DNA of 39,792 nt from Hypsibius dujardini (GCA_001579985.1 LRSR01006287.1:1-39792); one strand, 5' to 3'; numbered from the stretch's first letter, positions 23,874 to 33,971 are shown. Numbers and translations are program-made. Notes: generated from the sequence alone by a model not told the origin.

Positions 23874-23912
<39 letters not shown>

Positions 23913-23943
23913 AAGACAGACAGACACAGACACAGACACAGAT
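23805..23943. repeat. (CAGA)n microsatellite, partly degenerate
   Basis: GACAGACA/AAAGACAGA tetranucleotide runs, purest at about 23880-23930. Repeat-encoded frames (Cys/Leu/Ser/Val-rich on the minus strand) are artefacts. Confidence 0.9.
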
Positions 23944-25331
23944 ACGATATGGAAGCTTGGAAGATCAACTGCTCCACGATGCGTTCCCGCACAGTTCTTA
24001 TTATGGCACTAACCCCGAAGATGCTTACAGTGTAGTTGTGAACTGGCAAGAAAAATGCTTTTATCGGGGCCGACCACAACGACTCCATGAAAAGAGTACC
24101 CGGAAGAATGGCCGGTTACGCACTCAATCAAACCATCCCTCACTGGAGCTGTCGACTGGGCAAATATCACATTCCATCAAAAGCAACGACTTTCTCCCGT
24201 TCCCCTTTCCCAGGCGGCTCGCGCAGCGCCACTGATCCAAAGAAAGGGGTTACAATTCAGTGGAGTGGGGTAACAATTCCCTGGACAAAAAAGTGGCGAA
24301 CCAAACCACCGCCCTGCCGTCACTCTGTGCCTCTTTGCGGAGTGAGAGTGGCTGGGATAAAACAAGGGCCACCGACGACTGGTACGTATATATAGTAGTA
24401 TCGGGCACTTTGCGCGGGGTAATCTTTGTCACAAAGACAAAGTGCCGGGGCCACTACGCAGGCCGAGGCATCGTACACGCAGTCAGGCAGCGAAAGCAAA
24501 TAGATTGATGGACCAATTGTGGGGCCATTTGATGGACGGAGGAGATGTAATTGCACTTGTTCAGATCCCTGATTTTCTTCCCCCTATGTACTACATAGTA
24601 CCGTGGTACGAATGAGTATCATCGAGTCGACGGCCTCTGAGAACCCGACCATCTGAGCAATGTCCACGCCTTCCCCAGACAAATAATCCCCCGGAGAATT
24701 GTGCCTTCTTCTGTCCCAGCTCGTACACTTTTTTCGCGTCTCCCGCTGTCATAGACATATACACTGAAACTATATCTGGGTCTTAATAATGAAAAAGCTT
24801 CCATTTCGTTTGCGAGTGATATGTAAGTGATATATCTACCCCCAATCCCGCAATGTCCGTGGATGGCGGAGATTTAACGATCAATAATTTCCTCCTTCCC
24901 TCTGGTTTTTTTTAATTTGCTATAAAGGAGTCGGTCGTTTGGCTTTTACGAGTTCATGAGCAGGGGTGTTTTTCCGAGGCGTCAATGTCGTCGGACCGTG
25001 GGAAGCTGCGGTGGTTGTAGTGCTGTCACCGTATAGTGGAGAGCGGATGGGAGCGCGGGATTGATGATTTCGGTGCGGTGCAACACGGAACTCATGCTCG
25101 TACACGGGATGTTGGATCTACGGATGTCGTGTTTCTACTTCCGCCTCTCTCTTTCTCTTTAGTCGCTACGTGTCTCCCGTCCGAGCCGGCTGCTTTTGCA
25201 TTAGTCCTGTTTGAACTTTTTAGCGCGCGAGATCCGTTGCATGATGTTTGTTTGTCTACATAGTCAACGATCTCATTCACACTGCACAAACTGAAAGATT
25301 ACGTTCTTCCGCGCCTCTGTTTTCATTGAGA

Positions 25332-25339
25332 ATATAAGT
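25332..25339 (+). promoter_or_regulatory. Candidate TATA box for the Ly6-type gene
   Basis: ATATAAGT lies about 60 nt before the proposed start codon at 25400, followed by a TCAGCC initiator-like site near 25371. Position is right for a short 5' UTR. Sequence match only. Confidence 0.3.
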
Positions 25340-25399
25340 TGCGGATTACAGCTAGTTAGTGTTTAATTATTCAGCCGAATAAGGACGAAAAGAGTCGCG

Positions 25400-27196
25400 A
25401 TGATAATCAGGAGCGAAATATTTGAGACCTGGATTTGTGTCTTAACACCTATTTGTGCGGCTATTCTCATGGCGTTTCCCGCTCACGGTAAGTTTGGTGA
25501 CGAAGTGCACTGGTAATGCTTTTAACATGCTGTACTTAGCTTACATGGGTTCGATAAATTATTGCAATGATGTTTTAGAAATTGCCGACAGAGTAGCAAG
25601 TGCCACTTCATAGCGCATAGCGCATAGTGCATAGTGCATAGCGCATAGTGCATAGCGCATAGTGCATAACGCATAGTGCATAGTGCATAGTGCATAGTGC
25701 ACAGCGCATAGTGCCTAGTGCATAGCGCATAGTGCCTAGTGCATAGTGCCTAGTGCATAGTGCATAGTGCCTACTGCATAGTGCATAGTGCATAGTGCAT
25801 AGTGCCTAGTGCATAGTGCCTAGTGCATAGTGCCTAGTGCATAGCTCATAGTGCATAGTGCATTACAAATTGTATGCTAGCTGATAAGTACTTTAACTAT
25901 TGTAATTGTGAGTTGTATCATAAATTCGTGCAGTATTCCGTATCTGGTATCGAACTTTCTTTGTATAGTAACACCTTTCATCATTGGGATAGCAAACACT
26001 AAAAGTTGTCCACTAATTATTTATATTATTCAACTAAGCTATAAGTGACGAAGTCCAATTTTCTCAGTAACTCAGACTTGTAAGTTAGTTTAAGCGCAAA
26101 ATGGTTTAATAATTTAGTTTTTCCCACGGAAATCTTTTAGTGACTGAAATTAGTAGTTTAGTTTTTTTAAATTAAAACAGTTAAAATTAAAACATTAGTG
26201 AATAAAAGTTTGAACTAACATTTTAGTTTTTGTTTTCTTTCAATTAGTTCTGTTTTCGCTATCCGTAATTCGAGGATGTCGGATTTGTCTGCATGTGAGG
26301 AACCTCGATTCGTTGAAATTCGATATTTCTTCGGTGTTCGGATTCACTGTTAGAATTAATTTTCAATCACTTAGTTTAAATTGCGCGGTTCTGCATTCCA
26401 GTCACGTGTACAGCTATGCCGCGGTTAATTTGAGGGTCGCTCATTGAGTTCTGATGGGCGACCCTCAAAGTAACCGCGGCATAACTGTAACTCGTTCGCA
26501 GAGGCTCGCGTGAACTGATACTGTACTGTCTCGATCATTTGGTGCTGCTTTTCAGATCCACCGTATATTATGACTGCAGTGAAGCACAGTGTGTGCAGTC
26601 ATAATGTACGGGCGGATCTGAAAAGCAGCACCAAATGATCGAGACAGTACAATACTTTATGTTTATATTTTAGCGTAGTAATGCGGCGTCTGTTTTGGAT
26701 ATTCATCCTTTTTCTCGTAGATTGGATGAAACCTTTAGCGTTTTAAAAGTCAAACGCTAGAAAGTGTTGCTTGTTCTTTTTACGACTATGCGTCCGAAAT
26801 TCCTTCTTAAGTCATGTGGAAATGCATAAACAGTCATGTGTTTTTTATGTGTGGATTGTTGTTGACAGTGGCGGGCGTGGGATGCTACGTTTGTAATTCC
26901 ATGAACGGCTCCGACGCCACTTGCGGCGATCCATACAATCCCAGTAATGGAACCTACGTGGATGACTGCATGGATGGCAAGCCGGGCTATGAAGGATTAT
27001 TTCCTACTAGGTCACCATTCCTTTTCAGCAACATCTCCCATGCTGAAATTTCTAATCTCATGAAATGGTTCTCGGTTGTAGATATTGCATAAAAATGTCC
27101 GGATACCGATGGTCAACTGACCTCATGGAATTTATATATCTGTACGCATATATCCTATATATACATATATATATATATATGTATATCCTATATATC

Positions 27197-27246
<50 letters not shown>

Positions 27247-27613
27247 TGTCTGAAATTTGAATCATCTTGACTGTGTTGTTACAAGGCGTTATTTACATTT
27301 TAGGTACATTCGGCGATGTGCAGTGGAGTCCCTGGGGCACGCCAAGGGGACGTTTGTTTGGGGCGGACACACTTACACCGGAAGTATTTTGACTTGCGAT
27401 TACGAGTAAGTTCATAGCACACAGACAGCGACCACAAGTAAGAAAAAAGGAGAGATCGGGACACGGACCACTGTTTTAATTGACTGTTTCTGTTTCAGCG
27501 GTTGCAATTCCACGTCGCGCCTTAAAAGCACGGAAGCCTTTCCAGTTTTTCTTGCAAGTGCCGCCGTTTTAGCCTGGATGCACATCCGGTGGTCCCATTG
27601 CTTTGCATATTAA
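25400..27613 (+). CDS. Secreted/GPI-anchored Ly6 (three-finger) domain protein, 5 exons
   Basis: Exons 25400-25487, 26869-27010, 27082-27111, 27304-27405, 27499-27613; phases agree, 158 residues. Exon 1 encodes a signal peptide (CVLTPICAAILMAFPAHG). The mature part has the invertebrate Ly6 pattern: CYVCNS, TCGDPYNP, DDC, GLFPTRYCIKMSG, YIRRC, SILTCDYDGCNSTS (eight framework cysteines, ending in the hallmark CN). A C-terminal hydrophobic stretch (FPVFLASAAVLAW) suggests GPI attachment near CNSTS, though the last residues are polar. Exon 3 is a 30-nt microexon. The donors after exons 2 and 3 are weak (GTCACC, GTCAAC), but this is the only join that restores the YCIKMSGYRWYIRRC block. Alternative start: an in-frame ATG at 26814 gives another signal-like leader directly fused to exon 2. 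Ligand or function unknown; such proteins often modulate receptors or channels at the cell surface. Confidence 0.8.
25609..25863. repeat. Heptanucleotide minisatellite (GCATAGT)n, about 36 copies
   Basis: Tandem GCATAGT/GCATAGC/GCCTAGT units over 255 nt. Because 7 is not a multiple of 3, an open frame yields a seven-residue protein repeat (HYALCTM-like) on the minus strand, which is an artefact. Confidence 0.95.
26409..26489. repeat. 81-bp hairpin
   Basis: Arms of about 33 nt: TACAGCTATGCCGCGGTTAA to GAGGGTCGCTCAT, and ATGGGCGACCCTC to AACCGCGGCATAACTGTA. The loop is about 10 nt. Located in Ly6 intron 1, 40 bp left of family B copy 2. Confidence 0.85.
26528..26645. mobile_element. Foldback/MITE-like element, family B copy 2, in Ly6 intron 1
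   Basis: Near-perfect inverted repeat with ends GTCTCGATCATTTGGTGCTG / CAGCACCAAATGATCGAGAC. The centre CCGTATATTATGACTGCA ... AGCACAGTGTGTGCAGTCAT matches copy 1 at 17152-17272. Pairing may extend outward to CTGTACT/AGTACAA (about 26521-26653), with a possible TA on each side. Confidence 0.85.
27133..27245. repeat. (TA)n / (GT)n microsatellite in Ly6 intron 3
   Basis: Alternating TATATA blocks with ATCC interruptions, followed by an uninterrupted (GT) run of about 17 units, between exon 3 (ends 27111) and exon 4 (starts 27304). Confidence 0.95.
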
Positions 27614-28599
27614 GTGCTGGCACAAGAGCTCTTAACCAGCTTGGTTTATTGCCCTACACATGAGTATCAGGTTCTTGATCCCACTGAAATTGGTGCAAAT
27701 TCGTTTAAGACAGATTCGATTTGGAATAACAAATACAACAACAGTACAGCAGCTGATGCGATTTTTGGACAGAAACATATGCGGGAGAAAAGAATAAGCC
27801 GTTGCATGGGGGCAGCACAAGCGCTTTGTCAGAAATTCCTTCATTAAAGCCCGTACTGGACTTCTCTGAAGTCCCTACTGCAAAAGCAGTCATACCTAAT
27901 CCGAATCTGTTTCGTTTCCACGCGTTTTAACAATTTATGCCGCATCACCACGACCGACATTTCTTGGATCTTCCATTCCGGCTTTGCGGACCTTCGGGAA
28001 GTAGTGCACTAAGAACTGATCAGTCTGTCACACACAAATTTCCCAACGTGATCTTCTTCGCCGAAATTTCGGCATCAACCGGATACTAATAGAATGACAA
28101 AAGGATCGGTGGTTTTTATGTTGCCACAGAAGAATAAGAATTCGCGACGGTCAAAAAGGACCGAGCCATTTGTGTGTCCGGACTACGAGGCATTAGATGT
28201 GGCATGTACAAGGTCAGAGGTCCAAATGAGCAGGTTAAGCAGCTTTCGATCTATTCGGACTCACGAACCGGTCAGAGCATAGAGTTCAGATCAGCCTATT
28301 GAGTTTGAGATCGTAAATAACAGGAGATGCCATTAAAATGGATAAGCAACGGTAGAGCATGATACTGAATGACAACAGTTCGGAGCTGCAGTATATGTAC
28401 AGTATATCGCTCACGATGCTGATGAAAGGTTCTTTTGGTTAAGGTAACGAAACAATGCTTGCCCACTCGGTCTGGACGTTCTATCCTTGGTCGTAAGCGG
28501 TGACGACTGGCCCGACCCGATGACGGATATACGTTGTTTACAGCAATTTACCCTACATGGTAACGTACGGGACTCAATACCATCACAGTTACTTTACCC

Positions 28600-28745
28600 C
28601 TCTTCCGTTCTCCGGTCGTGGTTCCGATCGTCCGTCCGTTCTACATCCGTCCGTTCATTTTACGCCTATTCGTTGTCCGTCCCTCCATCCGTTGTCCGTC
28701 CGTCTGTTGTCTTTATGACAGTTGTCCTTCCGTCCGTCCGTCCGT
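28600..28745. repeat. Degenerate (CCGT)n array
   Basis: Repeated TCCGTCCGT and GTCCGTC units with interruptions, leading directly into the 21-nt repeat. Confidence 0.8.
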
Positions 28746-28747
28746 CC

Positions 28748-28880
28748 TGACAGCGGACGGTTTGTCCGGAAGGTGAGCATTCTATCCGAATGGTGGACGG
28801 TCTATCCAGACAGCGGACGTTCTATCCGAGCGATGGACGGTCTGTCTGGCCTGTGGTCAGTTTGTCAGAAAAGTGCGAAA
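28748..28880. repeat. 21-nt tandem repeat, about six degenerate copies
   Basis: Units such as ACAGCGGACGGTTTGTCCGGA and ACAGCGGACGTTCTATCCGAG alternate with GATGGACGGTCTGTCTGG variants. The unit length being a multiple of 3 keeps a frame open, but no protein family is evident. Confidence 0.7.
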
Positions 28881-29328
28881 AATCTGTTCGAACGGTTGAA
28901 GATCTTTGGTTGGTGCGCCCCGAGGTTTAAGTGTCTGTCCGAGCAGTGGACAGCACCACCGGAACGTAAACGGCCTGCCCGGAGGGTGGAGGGTCCATGT
29001 GGAAGATGAACTGCTTGTCGTGTATGGGAGTAAGTAAAATAGTCAGGGTTCTATTGGAGTCCAGGGTAGAGAGTAAATGACAACAGGGGTGCTATGGGCC
29101 TCTAGTGATGTATTTATTTTTGGCACAGTCGACGCCCCATATTTGTGTGATGGCCGAGTGACGAAGACACTTTGGCTGAGATGACAATGCATTTCACTCC
29201 ACGAAAGCGGAGACAGATTCCCGTCATTTGCATTCTTGTTCTTTCATCCATCTGTTCAACATTTCTGGCGTATAGATATTTGTTATCTTCCCCTCTGTTT
29301 CCTCTGTTTCCTACTACCTTGGCAAGCA

Positions 29329-30660
29329 ATGGCCGGTACTATTCGCAAAGCATCCCACGCTGGCAGCTGGTACACTGCGGATGGTGCGTTTGTTTGTTGT
29401 GGTTTCTCACTTTCGCACTCTCTCACTCGTGGCATTGTTGTGATCAGTGTTTTTACCTTATCACCGGTATTTCAGGCGTCATACTTAATCGGGAACTCTC
29501 GGGATGGCTGAAAACGGCTGTCGAATCGAAGATCAGACACGCACCAGCTAGAGCGATCATTGCTCCGTGAGTTGGCATTTTTTAGTGAACTCGTGCGAAA
29601 ATGCCTCAATTAAGTTTTATCGGATCATATATCGGATATCCGTTTTTTGTATCGGATCATGCATCGGATATCCGTTTTTGTATCGGACCATGCATCGGAT
29701 ACAAGTCAATTTTCGCACGAGGAAGGCGTGATAACGTTACAGGATTTGGGAATAAATCCTGTGACGATTGATATTTTTGATTTTCGGTTTTGATAGGCAT
29801 GCTGGATTTTCTTACTCGGGACCATGCGCAGCCTTCGCTTACAGCCAGATTGATCCTTCCTCCGTGTGCGTATCGATGCCGTTTCAGCGAACTAACTCGT
29901 TGAATGATGTGTTGCGTTGATTGAACTATTGCTAAGTGAATTGATTCAGCTACTCTACAGCGGTTGATTGATCACTTGAAGGGTCTTTTTTATTAGGCGC
30001 AGCTAACTGATTGCTTGATTGATTGGTTGCGGCTGCCAACGGGTTCACTTAGCTTGATTAGTTGATTTGTGGGATGATTTATGCGAGTAGATTGATCAAT
30101 TAACTAACGGATATTTTTCCGAAGCAGTAACGGTCGACTATAACGACCATTGTTATTTACAGGAAACGGGTCTTTCTATTAGGCCCATCTCATCACGTGC
30201 ACGTTGACGGTTGCGCTCTCAGCCTGTGCTCGCAATACGCCACTCCACTAGGGAATATCCCCATCGATCAGAAAACTGTCGCAGAATTGAAGGCCACGAA
30301 GAAGTTCCAGGATATGACCATCGCCACGGATGAGGATGAGCATAGCCTGGAGATGCATCTACCATATATCGCCAAAGTAATGGAGTCGCGCGCCGGCAGT
30401 TACGCACTTGTACCGGTACTGGTGGGCAACATCAACAAGAATAAGGAGAAGGAGTACGGAGAGATTTTCCGACCTTATCTGGAGGATCCGTCCAGTCTGT
30501 TTGTGATATCTTCAGACTTCTGCCATTGGGGTACGAATACGTTGTTTCCCCACTGTATGTCTATTTGCCTGTCTATCGTCTCTTTGTCTAATCGTCTATC
30601 TGCCTCTTTGGCTATCTGTCTGTCTGTCTGTCTGTTTATCTGCCTGCCTGCCTGCCTGCC

Positions 30661-30701
<41 letters not shown>

Positions 30702-31331
30702 GCCTGCCTATCGGGTTGACTCTCTGCATGTCTTTTTATCGTCCTGCCTGTGGTTTGTTTGTTCGTCCGCCAGTCCGCCTACGTGCAGAAGCTTTGCGAC
30801 GGTGTGTACTCTGCCCATCAAGTTAATCCATCTTAAGTTGGCGTGAATCCTCGTGATTGTTTCCTTTCAAGGACCATTGCTTTGTATATTTGATCATCCA
30901 TTTAGGCATCTAATTAATCCATTTGGACTTTACAGGGAAACGCTTTTCATACACCTTTACCGAGCCGGCTTGGGGAGAAATCCACGAGAGCATCGAAAAA
31001 CTGGACCGAATGGTGTGGTGAAATCTGGCACTGGAATTTTCTTCGTGGTTGCCTTTGTTATTAAAATGTGTCTGGTTGCTCCTTTTAGGGAATGGATCTC
31101 ATCGAAACTTTGAATCCGGCGGATTTCCGCGCCTACCTGGACAAGTACGGCAACACAATCTGCGGTCGCAATCCCATTCTGGTGCTCCTCGGGACGGTGG
31201 AGACCGTCAAGAAGAATTCAGATAAGCAAAATTTGGCCCTGAAGTTTGTGCAGTACGCCCAGTCGAGTCCGTGTAAAACCACCAAAGACTCTTCCGTCAG
31301 TTATGCGTCCGCATCGCTCACCTTCAATTGA
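29329..31331 (+). CDS. MEMO1: MEMO1 family protein (mediator of cell motility 1), complete, 6 exons
   Basis: Exons 29329-29383, 29476-29566, 29797-29865, 30163-30530, 30936-31012, 31089-31331. Phases agree, giving 300 residues (human MEMO1 is 297). Diagnostic blocks: RKASHAGSWYTADG at the N-terminus, RAIIAPHAGFSYSGPCAAFAY, RVFLLGPSHHVHVDGCALS, TDEDEHSLEMHLPYIAKVM, VPVLVGNINKNKE, LFVISSDFCHWGKRFSY, KYGNTICGRNPI and YAQSSPC, ending with SVSYASASLTFN. The three residues known as the metal-binding pocket in human MEMO1 (His49, His81, Cys244) are kept as His50, His82 and Cys245. The family has a fold related to nonheme-iron dioxygenases and is linked to redox, iron handling and ErbB2-driven cytoskeletal signalling in mammals. 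Some introns carry repeats (29590-29721 and 30545-30730). Neighbouring genes suggest no shared pathway. Confidence 0.97.
29590..29721. repeat. Short-arm inverted repeat enclosing a tandem repeat, MEMO1 intron 2
   Basis: CTCGTGCGAAAAT (29590-29602) pairs with ATTTTCGCACGAG (29709-29721). Between them is a tandem repeat of about 32-36 nt with units built from TATCGGATCATGCATCGGAT and ATCCGTTTTTTG, about 2.5 copies. Confidence 0.8.
30545..30730. repeat. (CTGT)n array in MEMO1 intron 4
   Basis: Degenerate then pure CTGT/CTGC units (purest at about 30659-30702), between exon 4 (ends 30530) and exon 5 (starts 30936). The apparent Cys/Leu/Ser/Val-rich extension of the exon 4 frame is repeat read-through. 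Confidence 0.95.
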
Positions 31332-31909
31332 TTGGTTTTTTCTACACACACTGCCTTTCTTTAAAAATTCTGATCGCATCGACAATGTTTCTCATTACTG
31401 GCACACCCTATTTTCTGATTCTCATTCTCAATGGATACATCATGCGCTTTTACTGATCGAGAACTGAATTTTTAAACGGTTTTTACTCTTGCTGGCACTT
31501 TACCACTCTAAAATCGATCCTGTGACGATGGCTTGCACATACAACACTTGAATCGCTCTCAACGCGATCTAACTAACATTTGTCAGGGGAGATTAGATAT
31601 TTTCAGTCCAAGTTGGTCTGCAGCGGAAGCTCTGGCCCTGTGATCCGGTTAGCGGAAATCAATTCGCTTCGGATCTGATCTGAGAATAGTTTCACTCGCC
31701 CTTCGGCGGGGCCGTCGCTGTGCCTTCCGATTCCCCTCGAGACTAGGAATGGACTTCCTTCCGTTTGACGGCGTGTTGAAGGCTACTGCGCACTAAGTGG
31801 ATCTGTCACTCTGGGCTGGACTAGGACAGTGTAGGAGTAATCCCGAGACACGGACTCTGAGGTTGCCGATAATATTTTGACTGTATGTAGCCCATTTGTC
31901 AGGGCAAAC

Positions 31910-32210
31910 GACCGGTCGACAGACAGTTCTCTGATAAGGCCGAAAGACAACCAGACAGTAAGACAGTCCGGCAAGCAGATACATGAAATGCCAGTCAGGC
32001 AGGCAGACATACAGCCATGCAAACAAACAACCAGCTAGACAGACGGACGGACTGACAAGTCGGTAGAGACAGACACGGATAAACAAGCAAGCAGGCAGAG
32101 AAGCAGGCAGGCGTACAAACAACCAACCAACCAGCTAGACAGGTGGACAGAAAGACATATAGACAGACAGCAGACAGATAGACAGACAAACAGACGGACA
32201 CACAGCAGAC

Positions 32211-32255
<45 letters not shown>

Positions 32256-32262
32256 AGTTAGC
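31910..32262. repeat. Degenerate (CAGA)n / (CAGG)n array
   Basis: GACAGACAGACAGACA runs, purest at about 32214-32250, flanked by decayed ACCAGACAGT/GGCAGGCAG versions. Confidence 0.9.
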
Positions 32263-33971
32263 AGAAGAAAGCGAAATTTTAAACTCGTTTTTACGAGTGA
32301 CGTAGATGTTTTCGAAGTGTTATTGAAAAGCCGGACCAAGCCTTCCGTAGATCGACAGCAGTTTAACCTCAAAACTTGTTTTTCGAGGTCGGCTGAGATT
32401 TCACTGGCTGGCTGACATTACCACCAAGCCCAGTTTATACTAGTACGAGTGCAGAGTAAAAGCAAGCCGGATTAGAGCTGGTGCTGTCGTGCAATAATTC
32501 GGCATAAAACACTAACCAAAGGCCAGCCGTGTTTTCCAGTATAGTGTAAACTGAACTTGAGAGGCCGTCTACCCCTCAGACTCGCTTTCCATGTGGTTTT
32601 GGAGCATTTTACAGTTCGGACACATTTTGCCAGAAGTTGATGAGCACCAGAGATCGAAGAAAGAGATGCCTTGCCTTGATGCACTTTACAGCCACCCGAC
32701 TCAACGTTATTACCCCCTGCCCATCCGTGTGTCTCTATAACACCCTGCAGGCGTCTTTGAGCGACCGCCCAGGCAACCTTTTCTGTGTCGAATTCGACGC
32801 GCGCGCGCACAACTGTAAAATTGTAAACTGGCCTCCTTTCTCTTTCTTGTCTGATTGTGAGATAGAGCAGCAGTGCTTTCAAAATCAGAAGCGAATCAAG
32901 CTCCTCAGGCAGGCAGGCAGGCAGGCCTCATTAACCAAAGTGTGTGCGATACGATACACACACCAGTTCCTGGATATTTATAATACCGGGTACAATAATA
33001 TGAGCTGATTGTTTATAACACACACTCAGACAAGCGTTGACTGCTCTTTTATCTCTCCTCCCCAGCGAGAGAACTGCGAGAGAGTCCCAGACCAGATTGC
33101 ACTCACAAAGTGGTCAAACTTTATAATCTCATCTAATCTTACAGTGCAACCCCTTTCGTCTACGTCCATGTGTACCCTCTCCTCTGATACCCTCTTATGC
33201 ATATCTTCCTCCCTCCCTCCCTGTGTCAAGCTGAAGCAGCAATTTTCTGAATGTCAAGCAGCTCGGCAATTTATCGTTTCAGACCAGGTTGAGCGCAATT
33301 TGTGGATTCTCTCATTTCTTCCATTGCCGCGGCTGTGGGAGATATCGTAGTGAGGATGAGAAAATTCTAAAGTGTCTTCAGCGTCTTCAGCGAGAAGGAT
33401 ACGTAATCCAGCTGCCAGAGAGTACGAGGAGGAGGAGGAGGAGAGTGCCGGCAGAGGGAGGAAATTGTTGCTACGCATGTGATGGTTATACAATTGATGC
33501 ATTTAGCCTCGACTTCCGCAGTGGGCGCTGCTGTGGCGCGGTACTGAGGCCCTTTATGCTATTCTCGGTTGTTTTTATTTCGCCGGTTTCTCGAGGCCGT
33601 GGCGCGGCGCGCGAGAGAGTCAGCGAGTCGCTTGACGGATTCTAATCTTTTTGTCGTGTGAGCACGCGCGCGCGTATTTCTCTGTCTCTCGCTCTCTCTC
33701 ACGATCAACACATACTGTGTGTGTGTGTTTTTTCGGGTGATGAACGGAAGTTGATTACTGTTTTGGGTGGATTTCCAGCACACATGGACACCATGCTGGC
33801 TGGCTGTCCGATCTGATTTCTAGCCCACTTCTCTCACCCTTTTCTTTTCTGTTTCCTTGTGGTCACACACGTCTTCCTTCCTTGAGAGCGATTCCTTGAA
33901 TGTGAGCGAGCGTGTGCTGCCTTGCTCGAATCACTCCCGGACTTACTCAGTATTTAGCGCCACTACACAGT

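Larger units (their letters stand above)
21661..25399. other. Intergenic gap between the coiled-coil gene and the Ly6 gene
   Basis: 3.7 kb with no recognisable gene. It holds two long hairpins (21696-21893 and 22449-22666), a (CAGA)n array (about 23805-23943) and a candidate TATA box before the Ly6 gene. Open frames of up to about 140 codons, mostly through repeats, show no family motif. Confidence 0.7.
25488..26868 (+). other. Intron 1 of the Ly6-type gene, repeat-rich
   Basis: 1.38 kb carrying a heptamer minisatellite (25609-25863), an 81-bp hairpin (26409-26489) and foldback family B copy 2 (26528-26645). The remainder is AT-rich with no recognised exon, apart from the possible alternative first exon beginning at 26814. 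Confidence 0.6.
27614..29328. other. Intergenic gap between the Ly6 gene and MEMO1
   Basis: 1.7 kb. An ATTAAA at 27842-27847 could serve as the Ly6 poly(A) signal. A (TCCG/TCCGTCCG)n-rich stretch (28600-28745) passes into a 21-nt tandem repeat (28748-28880). No coding motif; open frames are driven by repeats. Confidence 0.6.

Noticed and set aside
24388-24455. Short inverted repeat (GGCACTTTG ... CAAAGTGCC)
   Set aside because: Stem is short and interrupted. Kept out of the feature list as not clearly above chance.
25609-25863. Regular repeats that might suggest a CRISPR array
   Set aside because: Pure 7-nt tandem repeat without spacers, in a eukaryotic intron.
27614-27847. 77-codon frame directly after the Ly6 stop codon
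   Set aside because: Follows the TAA of the Ly6 gene, shows no family motif, and is more simply 3' UTR.
30475-30729. Minus-strand frames rich in Thr/Asp/Arg/Gln from the MEMO1 intron, and the Cys/Leu/Val/Ser-rich plus frame
   Set aside because: Translation of a (CTGT)n/(GACA)n microsatellite; such arrays stay open in several frames. The same applies at 23792-24088, 31793-32372, 36319-36863 and 37436-37776.
33289-33645. 118-codon plus-strand frame with a Cys-rich start
   Set aside because: No recognisable zinc-finger spacing; contains an Arg run from an (AGG)n repeat; no splice or promoter support.
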